DNA of 6,391 nt, taken from Planctomycetaceae bacterium (GTDB taxonomy: Bacteria > Planctomycetota > Planctomycetia > Pirellulales > Thermoguttaceae). The DNA lies in the NCBI GenBank assembly GCA_031283825.1, contig JAITAZ010000580.1, positions 1 to 6,391 of the forward strand. The letters are read 5' to 3'. Shown piece after piece: positions 1 to 5,764 of this stretch (its first letter is position 1; each line of letters opens with the position of its first letter). The notes beneath the pieces were generated by a model. The model ran no database searches. It was not told the origin of the DNA and was given only the letters and a program-made list of their open reading frames with translations. The translations under genes were made by a program, and so were the position numbers.

Positions 1-40
1 TTTAATAAATTTAAATTATGTTTTGATTCAAATTAAAATT

Positions 41-67
41 TTCTCTGTGTTCTCTGTGTCCTCTGTG
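41..67. repeat. Three tandem 9-nt units, TTCTCTGTG type
   Basis: TTCTCTGTG occurs twice in a row (41-49, 50-58), followed by TCCTCTGTG (59-67) and GTTT. Read on the minus strand this is an AACCACAGAGGACACAGAG-type sequence. A related two-unit copy in the opposite orientation lies at 1141-1158, beyond the DUF1080 gene. The function is unknown. It looks like dispersed intergenic repeat DNA rather than coding sequence. Confidence 0.75.
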
Positions 68-348
68 GTTTAAAATTAATTTTTAGAGATTCCCAATAGG
101 AATTTTATGGCGTCCCTACTATCTCTATTGAGTATTTAGATTAGAATTATACGAATCGCATTATGAATTCGGCGATTTGAAAACTATTCGTTAAGTATCT
201 TGTTTTCAGACAACTAACTTGGCGATTCAAATCGAAAACTCAAACGCGAGCAGTTGAAAACTAAATCGGAATGCGTTATTTCGATTTACAAAAAACGTAT
301 TTAACGTTACGAAAATTCAACTGAATATTTACAAAAAAAATTTTTTTG

Positions 349-355
349 AAAGGAG
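349..355 (+). promoter_or_regulatory. Strong Shine-Dalgarno that fixes the start of the DUF1080 gene
   Basis: AAAGGAG ends 8 nt before the ATG at 364. This decides for the ATG over an in-frame TTG at 346, which overlaps the upstream side of the ribosome binding site and would add six residues ahead of a clean signal peptide. It is the only strong Shine-Dalgarno at a complete gene in this window. Confidence 0.85.
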
Positions 356-363
356 AATTTCAA

Positions 364-1098
364 ATGAAAAAAACTTTAGCCGCTTGTTTAAGCGTGATTG
401 TATTGCTTCTAGGAACTACGGTTTATGCGCAGATTTCAGAAACGGAAAAAGCTGAAGGGTTCGTGTCGATGTTTAACGGCAAAGACCTGTCGGAATGGGA
501 CGGCAATCCTGATATTTGGAGCGTTAAAGACAGCAGCATCGTTGGTCAGACCGAATCAAGCGGCGCGGCAAAATTGACACACAATCAATTTATTATTTGG
601 CGCGGCGGAGACGTTAAAGATTTTGTCTTTCGAGCTGATATTAAATTATCTTCAAGCGGCAACTCAGGTTTCCAATACAGAAGCAGAAAAAATTCCGGAG
701 ATAAGATTTTTTCAGTCAACGGTTATCAAGCAGATTTTGACGGAACTCACGCTCATTCAGGGATTTTATACGGCGAAAATTTCGGCGGAATTTTGTGTCA
801 ACGCGGATTAGAATCGGTAATCGAAGCAAAACAGAAACCAAAAACAATTCGCAAGTTTGCTGATAACAACGAATTGAAAAAAAGCTTAAAAGTCGAAGAT
901 TGGAACTCATACGAAATTACAGCAGAAGGTTTCACTTTCACGCATAAAATAAATGGTCAAATAATGAGCATAACAAAAGACGAAGATAAAGACCATCGCC
1001 GAGAAAGCGGAATATTCGCTATTCAAGCACACGTAGGACCGCCAATGAAAGTAGAAATTAAAAACCTAAGAATAAAAACTATCTCGACAAATAAATAG
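364..1098 (+). CDS. Secreted DUF1080 / 3-keto-disaccharide hydrolase-type protein
   Basis: The product is a 244-aa exported protein of the DUF1080 (PF06439, 3-keto-disaccharide hydrolase) family, which has a concanavalin-like beta-sandwich. Residues 1-22 form a typical signal peptide (MKK, hydrophobic stretch 9-17, cleavage expected after VYA). The mature part starts with the family's opening motif, here MFNGKDLSEWDG (36-47). It continues with NSGFQYRS (100-107), the NGYQADFDG segment (119-127) and GIFAIQAHVG (216-225), and ends on the last beta-strand NLRIK (234-238). The length suits a single-domain member, with no lipobox and no extra binding domain. Characterised relatives cleave 3-keto-glycosides, others are unassigned, so the substrate is unknown. 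It acts outside the cytoplasmic membrane. It is transcribed alone and converges on the glycosyltransferase gene. The family assignment is firm and the enzymatic role is inferred from the family. Confidence 0.9.
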   Translation: MKKTLAACLSVIVLLLGTTVYAQISETEKAEGFVSMFNGKDLSEWDGNPDIWSVKDSSIVGQTESSGAAKLTHNQFIIWRGGDVKDFVFRADIKLSSSGNSGFQYRSRKNSGDKIFSVNGYQADFDGTHAHSGILYGENFGGILCQRGLESVIEAKQKPKTIRKFADNNELKKSLKVEDWNSYEITAEGFTFTHKINGQIMSITKDEDKDHRRESGIFAIQAHVGPPMKVEIKNLRIKTISTNK

Positions 1099-1137
1099 TT
1101 GGTATTCGTGGAGAAATTTCTGAAAACATTTTTTATT

Positions 1138-1158
1138 AACCACTGAGTTCACTGAGAC
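1138..1158. repeat. Short 9-nt tandem repeat, CACTGAGTT type
   Basis: AACC is followed by CACTGAGTT (1141-1149) and CACTGAGAC (1150-1158), two units with a 9-nt period. It is related to the minus-strand reading of the repeat at 41-67 (AACCACAGAG against AACCACTGAG), so two related repeats face each other across the DUF1080 gene. No function can be read from it. Confidence 0.5.
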
Positions 1159-1212
1159 GAGCATATACTTTAAACGGTAACAAATGGTCGGTTTTTTCGG
1201 TAGAAAATAATA

Positions 1213-1270
1213 GTAGCCGTTCACGGTTTTTAAATTAAGAATTATGAATTTAAAAATCGTGAACGGTTAT
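1213..1270. mobile_element. MITE-like palindrome, copy 1 (58 bp), between convergent genes
   Basis: The ends are GTAGCCGTTCACGG and CCGTTCACGATT-type on the complementary strand, a diverged version of the GTAACCGTTCACG ends of the other three copies. Positions 1214-1236 pair with 1247-1269 as a 23-bp stem with two G:U pairs (in plus-strand RNA) around a 10-nt loop. The 8 bases on each side match at only 5 of 8 positions, so no target duplication is claimed and this is probably an old copy. It begins 114 bp after the DUF1080 stop and ends 5 bp before the glycosyltransferase stop codon. It could therefore act as a bidirectional terminator, although it has no classic GC-rich stem with a U-run. 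Confidence 0.7.
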
Positions 1271-1275
1271 AAAAT

Positions 1276-2289
1276 TTATTTTTTACGATTCAGCATTTCT
1301 CGGATAATTCCAAAACCGAAAGAAAAATGTATCGTTAAAAAAACTGGTATCAGAAAAAATAATAACGATAGATTTCGTCGTAAAATTGATTGTCTTGTCG
1401 ATTCTGCCGACACAAACAACAAATATAAAATCATCGATAAAGAATATAGACTCAAAAAATATCCGCCCCCAAAATATAAATCAAACCACGAAACGCAAAA
1501 ACCTAAAATCGTCCACAAGACAAAAAAACCTAGACCAAAACTCTTAATCGAAAACGTGTCCGAATGTTTGCGATAAAGTTTCACTCGTCCGCGTCCGTAT
1601 CTGAACATCTGAAATCCTAATCCGTTAAACGAATTTCTCGGCACATATCTCACTGCAATTTCTGGGTCGAAATAACATCGTAATCCTGCCGCGTCGATTC
1701 TATAATTTAATTCTACATCTTCGCACGCGTCGAAATTTTCGTCGAACAATCCGACCTGATTGAAAACGTCTTTACGATACGCTACCGCAACGCTAATCGC
1801 CGGAGATTCGCATCCTACGTCGGAATAAATAAAAGAATCAGGATGATGCCCCAACCAACTACGCCGACACATCGCTATCGCCCACTGCAACGAAGTCGCG
1901 CCGCTCATCTCCAACGGCTGCGGACGACCAATACAATCAACCTGAATCCGCTCAAACAACTCGTCCACTCGCTCAAGCATCTTGGAATTGTCAATAATAC
2001 AATGACCGTCAACTATCAGAATAATTTCGCCTCTCGAATTCAAAACGCCAATATTTCTCGCCGCGCTCGCCAAACGTTTCTCATTCGTAAAAAGACGAAC
2101 TCGATCAGCATAACGTAAAACATAATCTCCAACGATCTCCGCAGTATTATCTGTCGAGAGACCGTCAACGACTATAATTTCAAACTTGTCCGAAGGATAA
2201 CTCTGCAAAAGAAGACTATCCAAAGTTCGCAAAATATGACGCGATTCATTGCGAACCGGAATAATCACGCTTATAAATTTTTTTGACAT
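1276..2289 (-). CDS. Family 2 glycosyltransferase with C-terminal membrane segments (ExoA-like)
   Basis: The product is a 337-aa processive-type GT2 (GT-A fold) glycosyltransferase acting at the inner face of the cytoplasmic membrane. The nucleotide-sugar site is visible as SVIIPVRNE (7-15), VVDGLSTDNT (40-49) and AARNIG (76-81). IVDGH (92-96) stands where the DxD metal motif usually lies. The acceptor/catalytic region is CEDVELNYRI (189-198), followed by a basic RYGRGRVKLYRKH segment (230-242). Three hydrophobic segments follow at about 252-270, 276-294 and 307-329. This order matches ExoA-like enzymes of exopolysaccharide synthesis, but donor and acceptor cannot be read. The ATG at 2289 is the natural start because the Rossmann-like strand begins at residue 5; no Shine-Dalgarno precedes it. 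The neighbours offer no polysaccharide cluster. A MITE lies just upstream and another just downstream. Confidence 0.88.
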   Translation of the reverse strand: MSKKFISVIIPVRNESRHILRTLDSLLLQSYPSDKFEIIVVDGLSTDNTAEIVGDYVLRYADRVRLFTNEKRLASAARNIGVLNSRGEIILIVDGHCIIDNSKMLERVDELFERIQVDCIGRPQPLEMSGATSLQWAIAMCRRSWLGHHPDSFIYSDVGCESPAISVAVAYRKDVFNQVGLFDENFDACEDVELNYRIDAAGLRCYFDPEIAVRYVPRNSFNGLGFQMFRYGRGRVKLYRKHSDTFSIKSFGLGFFVLWTILGFCVSWFDLYFGGGYFLSLYSLSMILYLLFVSAESTRQSILRRNLSLLFFLIPVFLTIHFSFGFGIIREMLNRKK

Positions 2290-2322
2290 CGGAAAAAAAT
2301 AATAACAGGTCGCACAAACAAA

Positions 2323-2419
2323 AATTAAACGTAACCGTTCACGTTCAAAAGAAAAAAATCCTACGCCCTTTCAGGGCTTAGAAAATTTTTCTCTTGTGCG
2401 TGAACGGTTACAATTAAAC
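2323..2419. mobile_element. MITE copy 2 (81 bp, 2331-2411) with perfect 8-bp target duplication
   Basis: The 13-bp perfect inverted ends GTAACCGTTCACG (2331-2343) and its complement (2399-2411) enclose an A-rich stretch and an inner hairpin GCCCT/AGGGC (2365-2369 with 2373-2377). The element is bracketed exactly by the direct repeat AATTAAAC (2323-2330 and 2412-2419). Exact abutment of an 8-bp duplication on inverted ends is the signature of transposition. It encodes no protein. It fills most of the 154-bp gap between the exonuclease and glycosyltransferase genes, so any shared transcript would carry this hairpin. Confidence 0.88.
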
Positions 2420-2443
2420 AATATTGAATTGCAAGCATTAAAA

Positions 2444-3256
2444 TTAGTCGTTCCATGGATTTTGCCAATCGCCCCAATTTTCGAGATATTGTTTATAGGC
2501 TTGATTTTTATCAACTCTATCTGTTAGCCAACTTTTTGTGTTTTTAACTAGACGTTGTTCTTCTTGTCTTGTTATATTTCCGAACAGAACATTGAGCCGC
2601 AAAAAGACAAAATATGTATCTAGCACGTCGCATCTACAGTAATCGTTGATTCGTTGTATTTCGCCTGCGTCGAATAAATCTTGCACCATGAAACCTTGCG
2701 TGTCCATTTTTCCGGGTTTTCCTAGCGTATTTGCGGCTAGATTAAGACCTCCGCTGAATCTTGTTGCGCCGTTATTTGTTAGGACGTCGTGAAGGTCGAT
2801 ATGCGATTTTGTGTTGTATCTGTTTCGCGGTTGATCATACGATTTTGTCCCGACAGCAAACCATGCCGGTATAGAAATTCCGTATCTGAACGCCGCGAGT
2901 TCTAATAACGGAATATCAAAACTACGACCATTAAACGTAACTAAAGTCGGTTGTTTGTATGCGTTCCAACCTCTCCAGAATTTATCGCAGATTTCATGCG
3001 GGCGATAATGCGGCTCGTCGAGAGCAACCAAGTCAATTAACGATAAGTCAGCCGAGACTTTAGCAACCACAACCGAAATCGGCGTCTGATACGTATAAGG
3101 AATAAAATCTTTATTCGTTTCCGCCATAATCTCGTCCCGATACTTTCGCACCGCTTCAGATTCAGGCACTTTACCGTCAAAATGAACGCGAGCAACCAAT
3201 TTCGGATCCGCAACGCTTTCTATATCAAACACAAAATAAGCAGGCGATTCGTTCAT
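2444..3256 (-). CDS. Predicted 3'-5' exonuclease, PolB-exonuclease-like (DEDDy)
   Basis: The product is a 270-aa RNase H-fold exonuclease resembling the stand-alone relatives of the DNA polymerase B proofreading domain (PF10108, DNA_pol_B_exo2). The full catalytic set is visible: Exo I FDIES (D11, E13), Exo II FNGRSFDIPLL (D114), and Exo III YCRCDVLDTY (Y206, D210), which makes it the DEDDy type. IDLHDVL (153-159) and the glycine-rich LGKPGKMDTQG (178-188) are also typical. There is no polymerase domain, so it is expected to trim or proofread single-stranded nucleic acid in trans; the actual substrate is unknown. I chose the ATG at 3256. A TTG two codons upstream is possible. Only a weak TTGGAA lies about 10 nt ahead of the ATG. 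The gene is isolated by repeat-bearing spacers on both sides, and no repair partner is adjacent. Confidence 0.88.
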   Translation of the reverse strand: MNESPAYFVFDIESVADPKLVARVHFDGKVPESEAVRKYRDEIMAETNKDFIPYTYQTPISVVVAKVSADLSLIDLVALDEPHYRPHEICDKFWRGWNAYKQPTLVTFNGRSFDIPLLELAAFRYGISIPAWFAVGTKSYDQPRNRYNTKSHIDLHDVLTNNGATRFSGGLNLAANTLGKPGKMDTQGFMVQDLFDAGEIQRINDYCRCDVLDTYFVFLRLNVLFGNITRQEEQRLVKNTKSWLTDRVDKNQAYKQYLENWGDWQNPWND

Positions 3257-3308
3257 AATCAAAATTCCAATTACTTTATTAAGTTTTAGTATCTATTCAG
3301 ACACAGTA

Positions 3309-3484
3309 TTTTTTTAAGGAACATAAGGGACAAAAGGAACTTTAGAGACGTTTTGGTTGAAAATCTGTTTGAAAAAATTCAAGAGTAATATCTTTGGAGT
3401 CGTTAATCTCTCATTTGATTTCAAACGGCGACTATCTTTAAAGTCCCTTCTGTCATTCTTGTCCCTTCTGGTTCTTAAAAAAAA
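3309..3484. repeat. Large inverted repeat built of 9-nt units (AAGGGACAA type)
   Basis: The left arm reads TTTTTTT, then AAGGAACAT, AAGGGACAA and AAGGAACTT (3316-3342). The right arm, read on the minus strand, reads T-run, then AAGAACCAG (3468-3476), AAGGGACAA (3459-3467), GAATGACAG (3450-3458) and AAGGGACTT (3441-3449). Both arms keep a 9-nt period and the right arm has one extra unit. About 90 bp separate the arms. The element occupies most of the gap between the exonuclease start and the stop of the 209-aa gene. No direct repeat flanks it, so transposition is not shown. A folded RNA here could separate the two transcripts. Confidence 0.75.
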
Positions 3485-3506
3485 CTCCGACTGAGCAGTT
3501 ACATTT

Positions 3507-4136
3507 TTATTTATAATGCACGCAAAACATGTTTAGCAACGACGAGAGCGAACTCGAATTGCCTTCTTTAAATACGCAACTTACCTGACAATCAACAACC
3601 GGACCTTTTACAGAATTTACCAGCACCGTACAAAGTTGAGAACGTAACCTTCGTATTGGTTCTAGACTTGGTCGATTCAAATCGGCGGCTTTTTCGACTA
3701 CAAGTACAAGTTGGCGTTTTTTTGATTCTGCAAGCATCACGTTGATTGTAACTGCCGAATCTGCTTTAGTCGAGAAAAAAGAATCGATAGCAAATTTTGC
3801 TTTTTGGGCGTCAACCATTCCGCTTCCCATGCCGTAAATCATTGCCTGATCGCCGAAAGGTCCTGAATTGAGTTCTTCGAAATCGGTCATTAGGCAAGTG
3901 TAGTTGGTTCGGACGATACATACTTTAACGTCGAATAAAAGTATATCCGTCGATCTTAATACCGCGTTATCGCCGCGTTTATGACCTACGTTTTGGAAAG
4001 TTCGGCGTATATCGAGGTAGCGGTCAGTACGCACGCCGACTTTACCGTTTATGTCAAAAAAATCTTCCGTCAAAATAAACGTAAACTTGCGATTCATTCG
4101 CGTTAAGCGTTTAACAAAATCTTCAACGTTTGCCAC
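3507..4136 (-). CDS. Hypothetical protein, 209 aa, family not recognised
   Basis: I do not recognise this protein. It has no signal peptide, membrane segment, lipobox or obvious catalytic motif, and is probably a cytoplasmic globular protein. It is rich in short alternating hydrophobic stretches (FTFILTEDF, TDILLFDVKVCIV, RQLVLVVEKAAD), suggesting mixed alpha/beta or beta-rich structure. It contains a glycine/methionine-rich loop YGMGSGM (about 101-107). Four of its five cysteines lie in the second half. It is a real gene by its long frame and by GC content clearly above the surrounding spacers. The start is GTG at 4136: an in-frame stop lies four codons upstream (4146-4148) and no ATG intervenes. 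The next ATG is codon 14 (4097) and cannot be excluded. Its neighbours (flotillin upstream, exonuclease downstream) are separated by 358 and 250 bp and do not suggest a role. Confidence 0.7.
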   Translation of the reverse strand: MANVEDFVKRLTRMNRKFTFILTEDFFDINGKVGVRTDRYLDIRRTFQNVGHKRGDNAVLRSTDILLFDVKVCIVRTNYTCLMTDFEELNSGPFGDQAMIYGMGSGMVDAQKAKFAIDSFFSTKADSAVTINVMLAESKKRQLVLVVEKAADLNRPSLEPIRRLRSQLCTVLVNSVKGPVVDCQVSCVFKEGNSSSLSSLLNMFCVHYK

Positions 4137-4184
4137 AGCGTTATCTCAATTTAATTGTTGTTACAAAAATATAATTAACGTTTT

Positions 4185-4237
4185 AAAAATTTGTAACCGT
4201 TCACAAGAAAAAAATCCGTGAACGGTTACAAAAATTT
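4185..4237. mobile_element. MITE copy 3 (37 bp, 4193-4229) with perfect 8-bp target duplication
   Basis: The ends GTAACCGTTCAC (4193-4204) and GTGAACGGTTAC (4218-4229) are perfect inverted repeats around a 13-nt interior. AAAAATTT lies immediately outside on both sides (4185-4192 and 4230-4237). The interior AAGAAAAAAATCC is identical to a stretch beside the left end of copy 2 (2349-2361), so this copy looks like copy 2 with almost everything else deleted. It sits 49 bp upstream of the GTG start of the 209-aa gene, so its hairpin could fall in that gene's leader or promoter region. Confidence 0.85.
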
Positions 4238-4285
4238 AATCGTAATATATTGGCGAAATATTTATTATTTATTATAGTTCCGCAT

Positions 4286-4349
4286 GGACGACTTTATGAA
4301 TTATTGTAACGATAAATTAATTTATGTTTTATAATTTATAATGTCGTCC
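4286..4349. repeat. Imperfect palindrome with GGACGAC ends
   Basis: GGACGAC (4286-4292) and GTCGTCC (4343-4349) are inverted ends. Inside them TTATgAATTAT and its complement continue the pairing with a few mismatches, up to the central perfect palindrome ATAAATTAATTTAT (4312-4325). TTCCGCA occurs as a direct repeat outside (4278-4284 and 4374-4380) but does not abut the ends, so it is not convincing as a target duplication. It is unrelated in sequence to the GTAACC elements. It could be another small mobile element or a transcription-stopping hairpin after the flotillin gene. Confidence 0.55.
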
Positions 4350-4494
4350 GACGCTGGACTAATAAAAAAATAATTCCGCAGATATATTACTTTTAATCTA
4401 ATTGAAAAAATCAATAAGATTTTATAACGATTTACTGTATGTTTAAAGTGAATTTCAAATTGTTGTTTTTTTAATTCGAATTTTTTCAAAAGTT

Positions 4495-5469
4495 TCAGGG
4501 CGTAACTCCTCGTCTGAAAGCTTCTGCTAGCGAGCGCGGGACAGTTGCTTCGGCTTGAATGACACGAGCGCGGTTTTCGCTAACTTTAGCTTTCATTTCT
4601 TGTTCTTGAGCGAGTGCTTGTGCGCGTCGTTCTTCAGCTTTAGCGCGAGCGACTCGCGTATCGGCTTCGGCTTGATCAGCTTGCAATCTTGCGCCGATAT
4701 TTTGTCCGACGTCTATATCTGCGATGTCGATTGAGACGATTCGGAATGCAGTTTGCGAGTCGAGACCTCTATTGGAGACGGCTTTTGAGATGCTATCGGG
4801 ATTTTCCATAACTTCAAGATGTGTATTTGCCGAGCCGATTGCGGTGATAATTCCTTCTCCGACTCGCGCGATTATAGTGTCTTCGGTAGCTCCTCCGATT
4901 AGTTGTTCGAGGTTAGTTCTGACGGTAACTTGTGCGCGGACACATAATTCGACTCCGTTTTTTGCGACTGCGCTTAAGGTAGTTCGACCTGATTTATGGA
5001 CATCAGGGCAGACTATAATTTTGGGGTTTACGCTTGTTCTTACAGCGTCGAGTACGTCTCTACCGGCGAGATCGATGGCGGCGGCTTGGTCGAAGTTGAG
5101 GTCTAGCGAGGCGCGTTGCGCGGCGATTAGTGCGCGTATTACGCGGAGAACATCTCCTCCGGCGAGGTAATGTGCGACGAGTCGGCGGGTAGTTATGCCG
5201 TCTGGCGGATTGATGGGCAAGCCGGACTGTTTAGCCATAATTTTCGCTTGAACGATTACTCGCGAGCGGATTTTCATCAAGCTCATGCTAATCAAGCTGT
5301 ACATAGAAATTCTTGCGCCGGCGGCGAATGCTTGTAGCCAAAGCGAGCCGTAAAACGCAAATGCGATTACCATCAGAAAAGCGACTAATCCGCTTGCCGC
5401 GACTAGAAACAATAAAATTGCCTGACTAAATTGAATGCCGTCTGCGGCAAAAAGTAAATTTGTTTCCAT
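4495..5469 (-). CDS. floA: Flotillin-like protein FloA
   Basis: The product is a 324-aa bacterial flotillin, a membrane scaffold protein that forms oligomeric foci in functional membrane microdomains. Residues 17-41 form the membrane segment, followed by a second apolar stretch (43-62) that probably lies in the membrane as a hairpin. Strong family blocks follow: HYLAGGDV (100-107), ALIAAQRA (113-120), [21 protein letters not shown] (130-150), the PHB/SPFH core with [16 protein letters not shown] (192-207), and [14 protein letters not shown] (247-260). The C-terminal coiled coil has [20 protein letters not shown] (276-295). From memory of the Bacillus subtilis protein, there are a few extra residues near 156-168, and the chain ends soon after the coiled coil, without the longer polar tail. 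No NfeD gene, a common partner, is adjacent. The ATG at 5469 has no Shine-Dalgarno. The gene is visibly more GC-rich than its surroundings. Confidence 0.95.
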   Translation of the reverse strand: METNLLFAADGIQFSQAILLFLVAASGLVAFLMVIAFAFYGSLWLQAFAAGARISMYSLISMSLMKIRSRVIVQAKIMAKQSGLPINPPDGITTRRLVAHYLAGGDVLRVIRALIAAQRASLDLNFDQAAAIDLAGRDVLDAVRTSVNPKIIVCPDVHKSGRTTLSAVAKNGVELCVRAQVTVRTNLEQLIGGATEDTIIARVGEGIITAIGSANTHLEVMENPDSISKAVSNRGLDSQTAFRIVSIDIADIDVGQNIGARLQADQAEADTRVARAKAEERRAQALAQEQEMKAKVSENRARVIQAEATVPRSLAEAFRRGVTP

Positions 5470-5764
5470 TGTTTAAAAGGGTGTTGAAAGGTGAATGGAT
5501 GGTGAAAAGTTAAAGGTTAAAGGTTGAATAGTGAAAGTTAAAAGTTAAATGTTAGTTGAATTGAAATTGAAATTGACATTGAATATATCATCGTGAAGTC
5601 AAGCTAGCAAGCCGAATGAGTTTGTACAATTTACGGATTAACATTTCTTTTCAAGTTGTCGATTCAATATTATTTGAATATTATCTATCGTGCGAATCAA
5701 AATTGATTCAAGATTATTACAAAATTTCATAACTTGACAATAGGGAGTCTCTAAAATTTCATTT
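5470..5764. other. Leader region of the flotillin gene
   Basis: No gene is evident here. The part next to the flotillin start is a degenerate 7-nt array (5502-5550). Further right the sequence is AT-rich without a convincing minus-strand promoter. GGGAGTCTCTAAAA (5743-5756) is the inverted counterpart, with one mismatch, of 81-94 at the other end of the window. Confidence 0.5.
5502..5550. repeat. Degenerate 7-nt tandem array before the flotillin start
   Basis: Seven consecutive heptads can be read: GTGAAAA, GTTAAAG, GTTAAAG, GTTGAAT, AGTGAAA, GTTAAAA and GTTAAAT. Similar but looser units continue on both sides (about 5481-5575). On the flotillin sense strand this becomes a pyrimidine-rich leader (TTTAAC/TTTCAC units) ending about 30 nt before the ATG, which lacks a Shine-Dalgarno. 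It could be simple slippage-prone repeat DNA or an unstructured leader that helps translation start. The sequence alone does not decide. Confidence 0.65.

Larger units (their letters stand above)
1..363. other. AT-rich leader region without a convincing gene
   Basis: No reading frame longer than a few codons with a plausible start was seen here. It holds a 9-nt tandem repeat at 41-67, a small hairpin ATTCC/GGAAT at 89-103, and three copies of GAAAACT (179-185, 234-240, 256-262) in loosely similar surroundings. A promoter for the downstream gene must lie here if it is expressed alone. TTGAAA (254-259) and TATTTC (277-282) are spaced by 17 nt, but the match to a sigma-70 promoter is poor and I do not claim it. 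Confidence 0.5.
4137..4494. other. Gap of 358 bp between flotillin and the 209-aa gene: repeats only
   Basis: No gene was found in this AT-rich gap (about 28% GC in 4321-4380). It contains the 37-bp MITE with its target duplication (4185-4237) and a second, unrelated imperfect palindrome at 4286-4349. The flotillin transcript would run through both before reaching the 209-aa gene. No clear factor-independent terminator directly follows the flotillin stop. Confidence 0.6.

Noticed and set aside
254..282. TTGAAA-17 nt-TATTTC as a sigma-70 promoter
   Set aside because: The -10 match is weak, AT-rich DNA gives many such pairs, and it would leave a long leader. There is no independent support.
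1112..1134. AGAAATTTCT palindrome plus T-run as terminator of the DUF1080 gene
   Set aside because: The palindrome has no loop and no GC pairs to stabilise it, and the T-run is not placed directly after it.
1180..1200. ACAAATGGT followed by a T-rich stretch, resembling the outside of MITE copy 4 on the minus strand (6103-6111)
   Set aside because: The match is only nine bases, with no inverted partner and a poor continuation. Chance is the simplest explanation.
1244..1576. Plus-strand open frame of 110 codons
   Set aside because: It lies antisense to the glycosyltransferase gene, which has full family motifs. Its translation is K/N/R-rich low-complexity sequence, and its start lies inside the MITE hairpin.
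1843..2118. Plus-strand open frame of 91 codons
   Set aside because: It is antisense to the catalytic domain of the glycosyltransferase and has no ribosome binding site or recognisable motif.
4724..5170. Plus-strand open frame of 148 codons
   Set aside because: It is entirely antisense to the conserved core of FloA. GC-rich codons of the real gene remove stops on the other strand, and the translation resembles no known protein.
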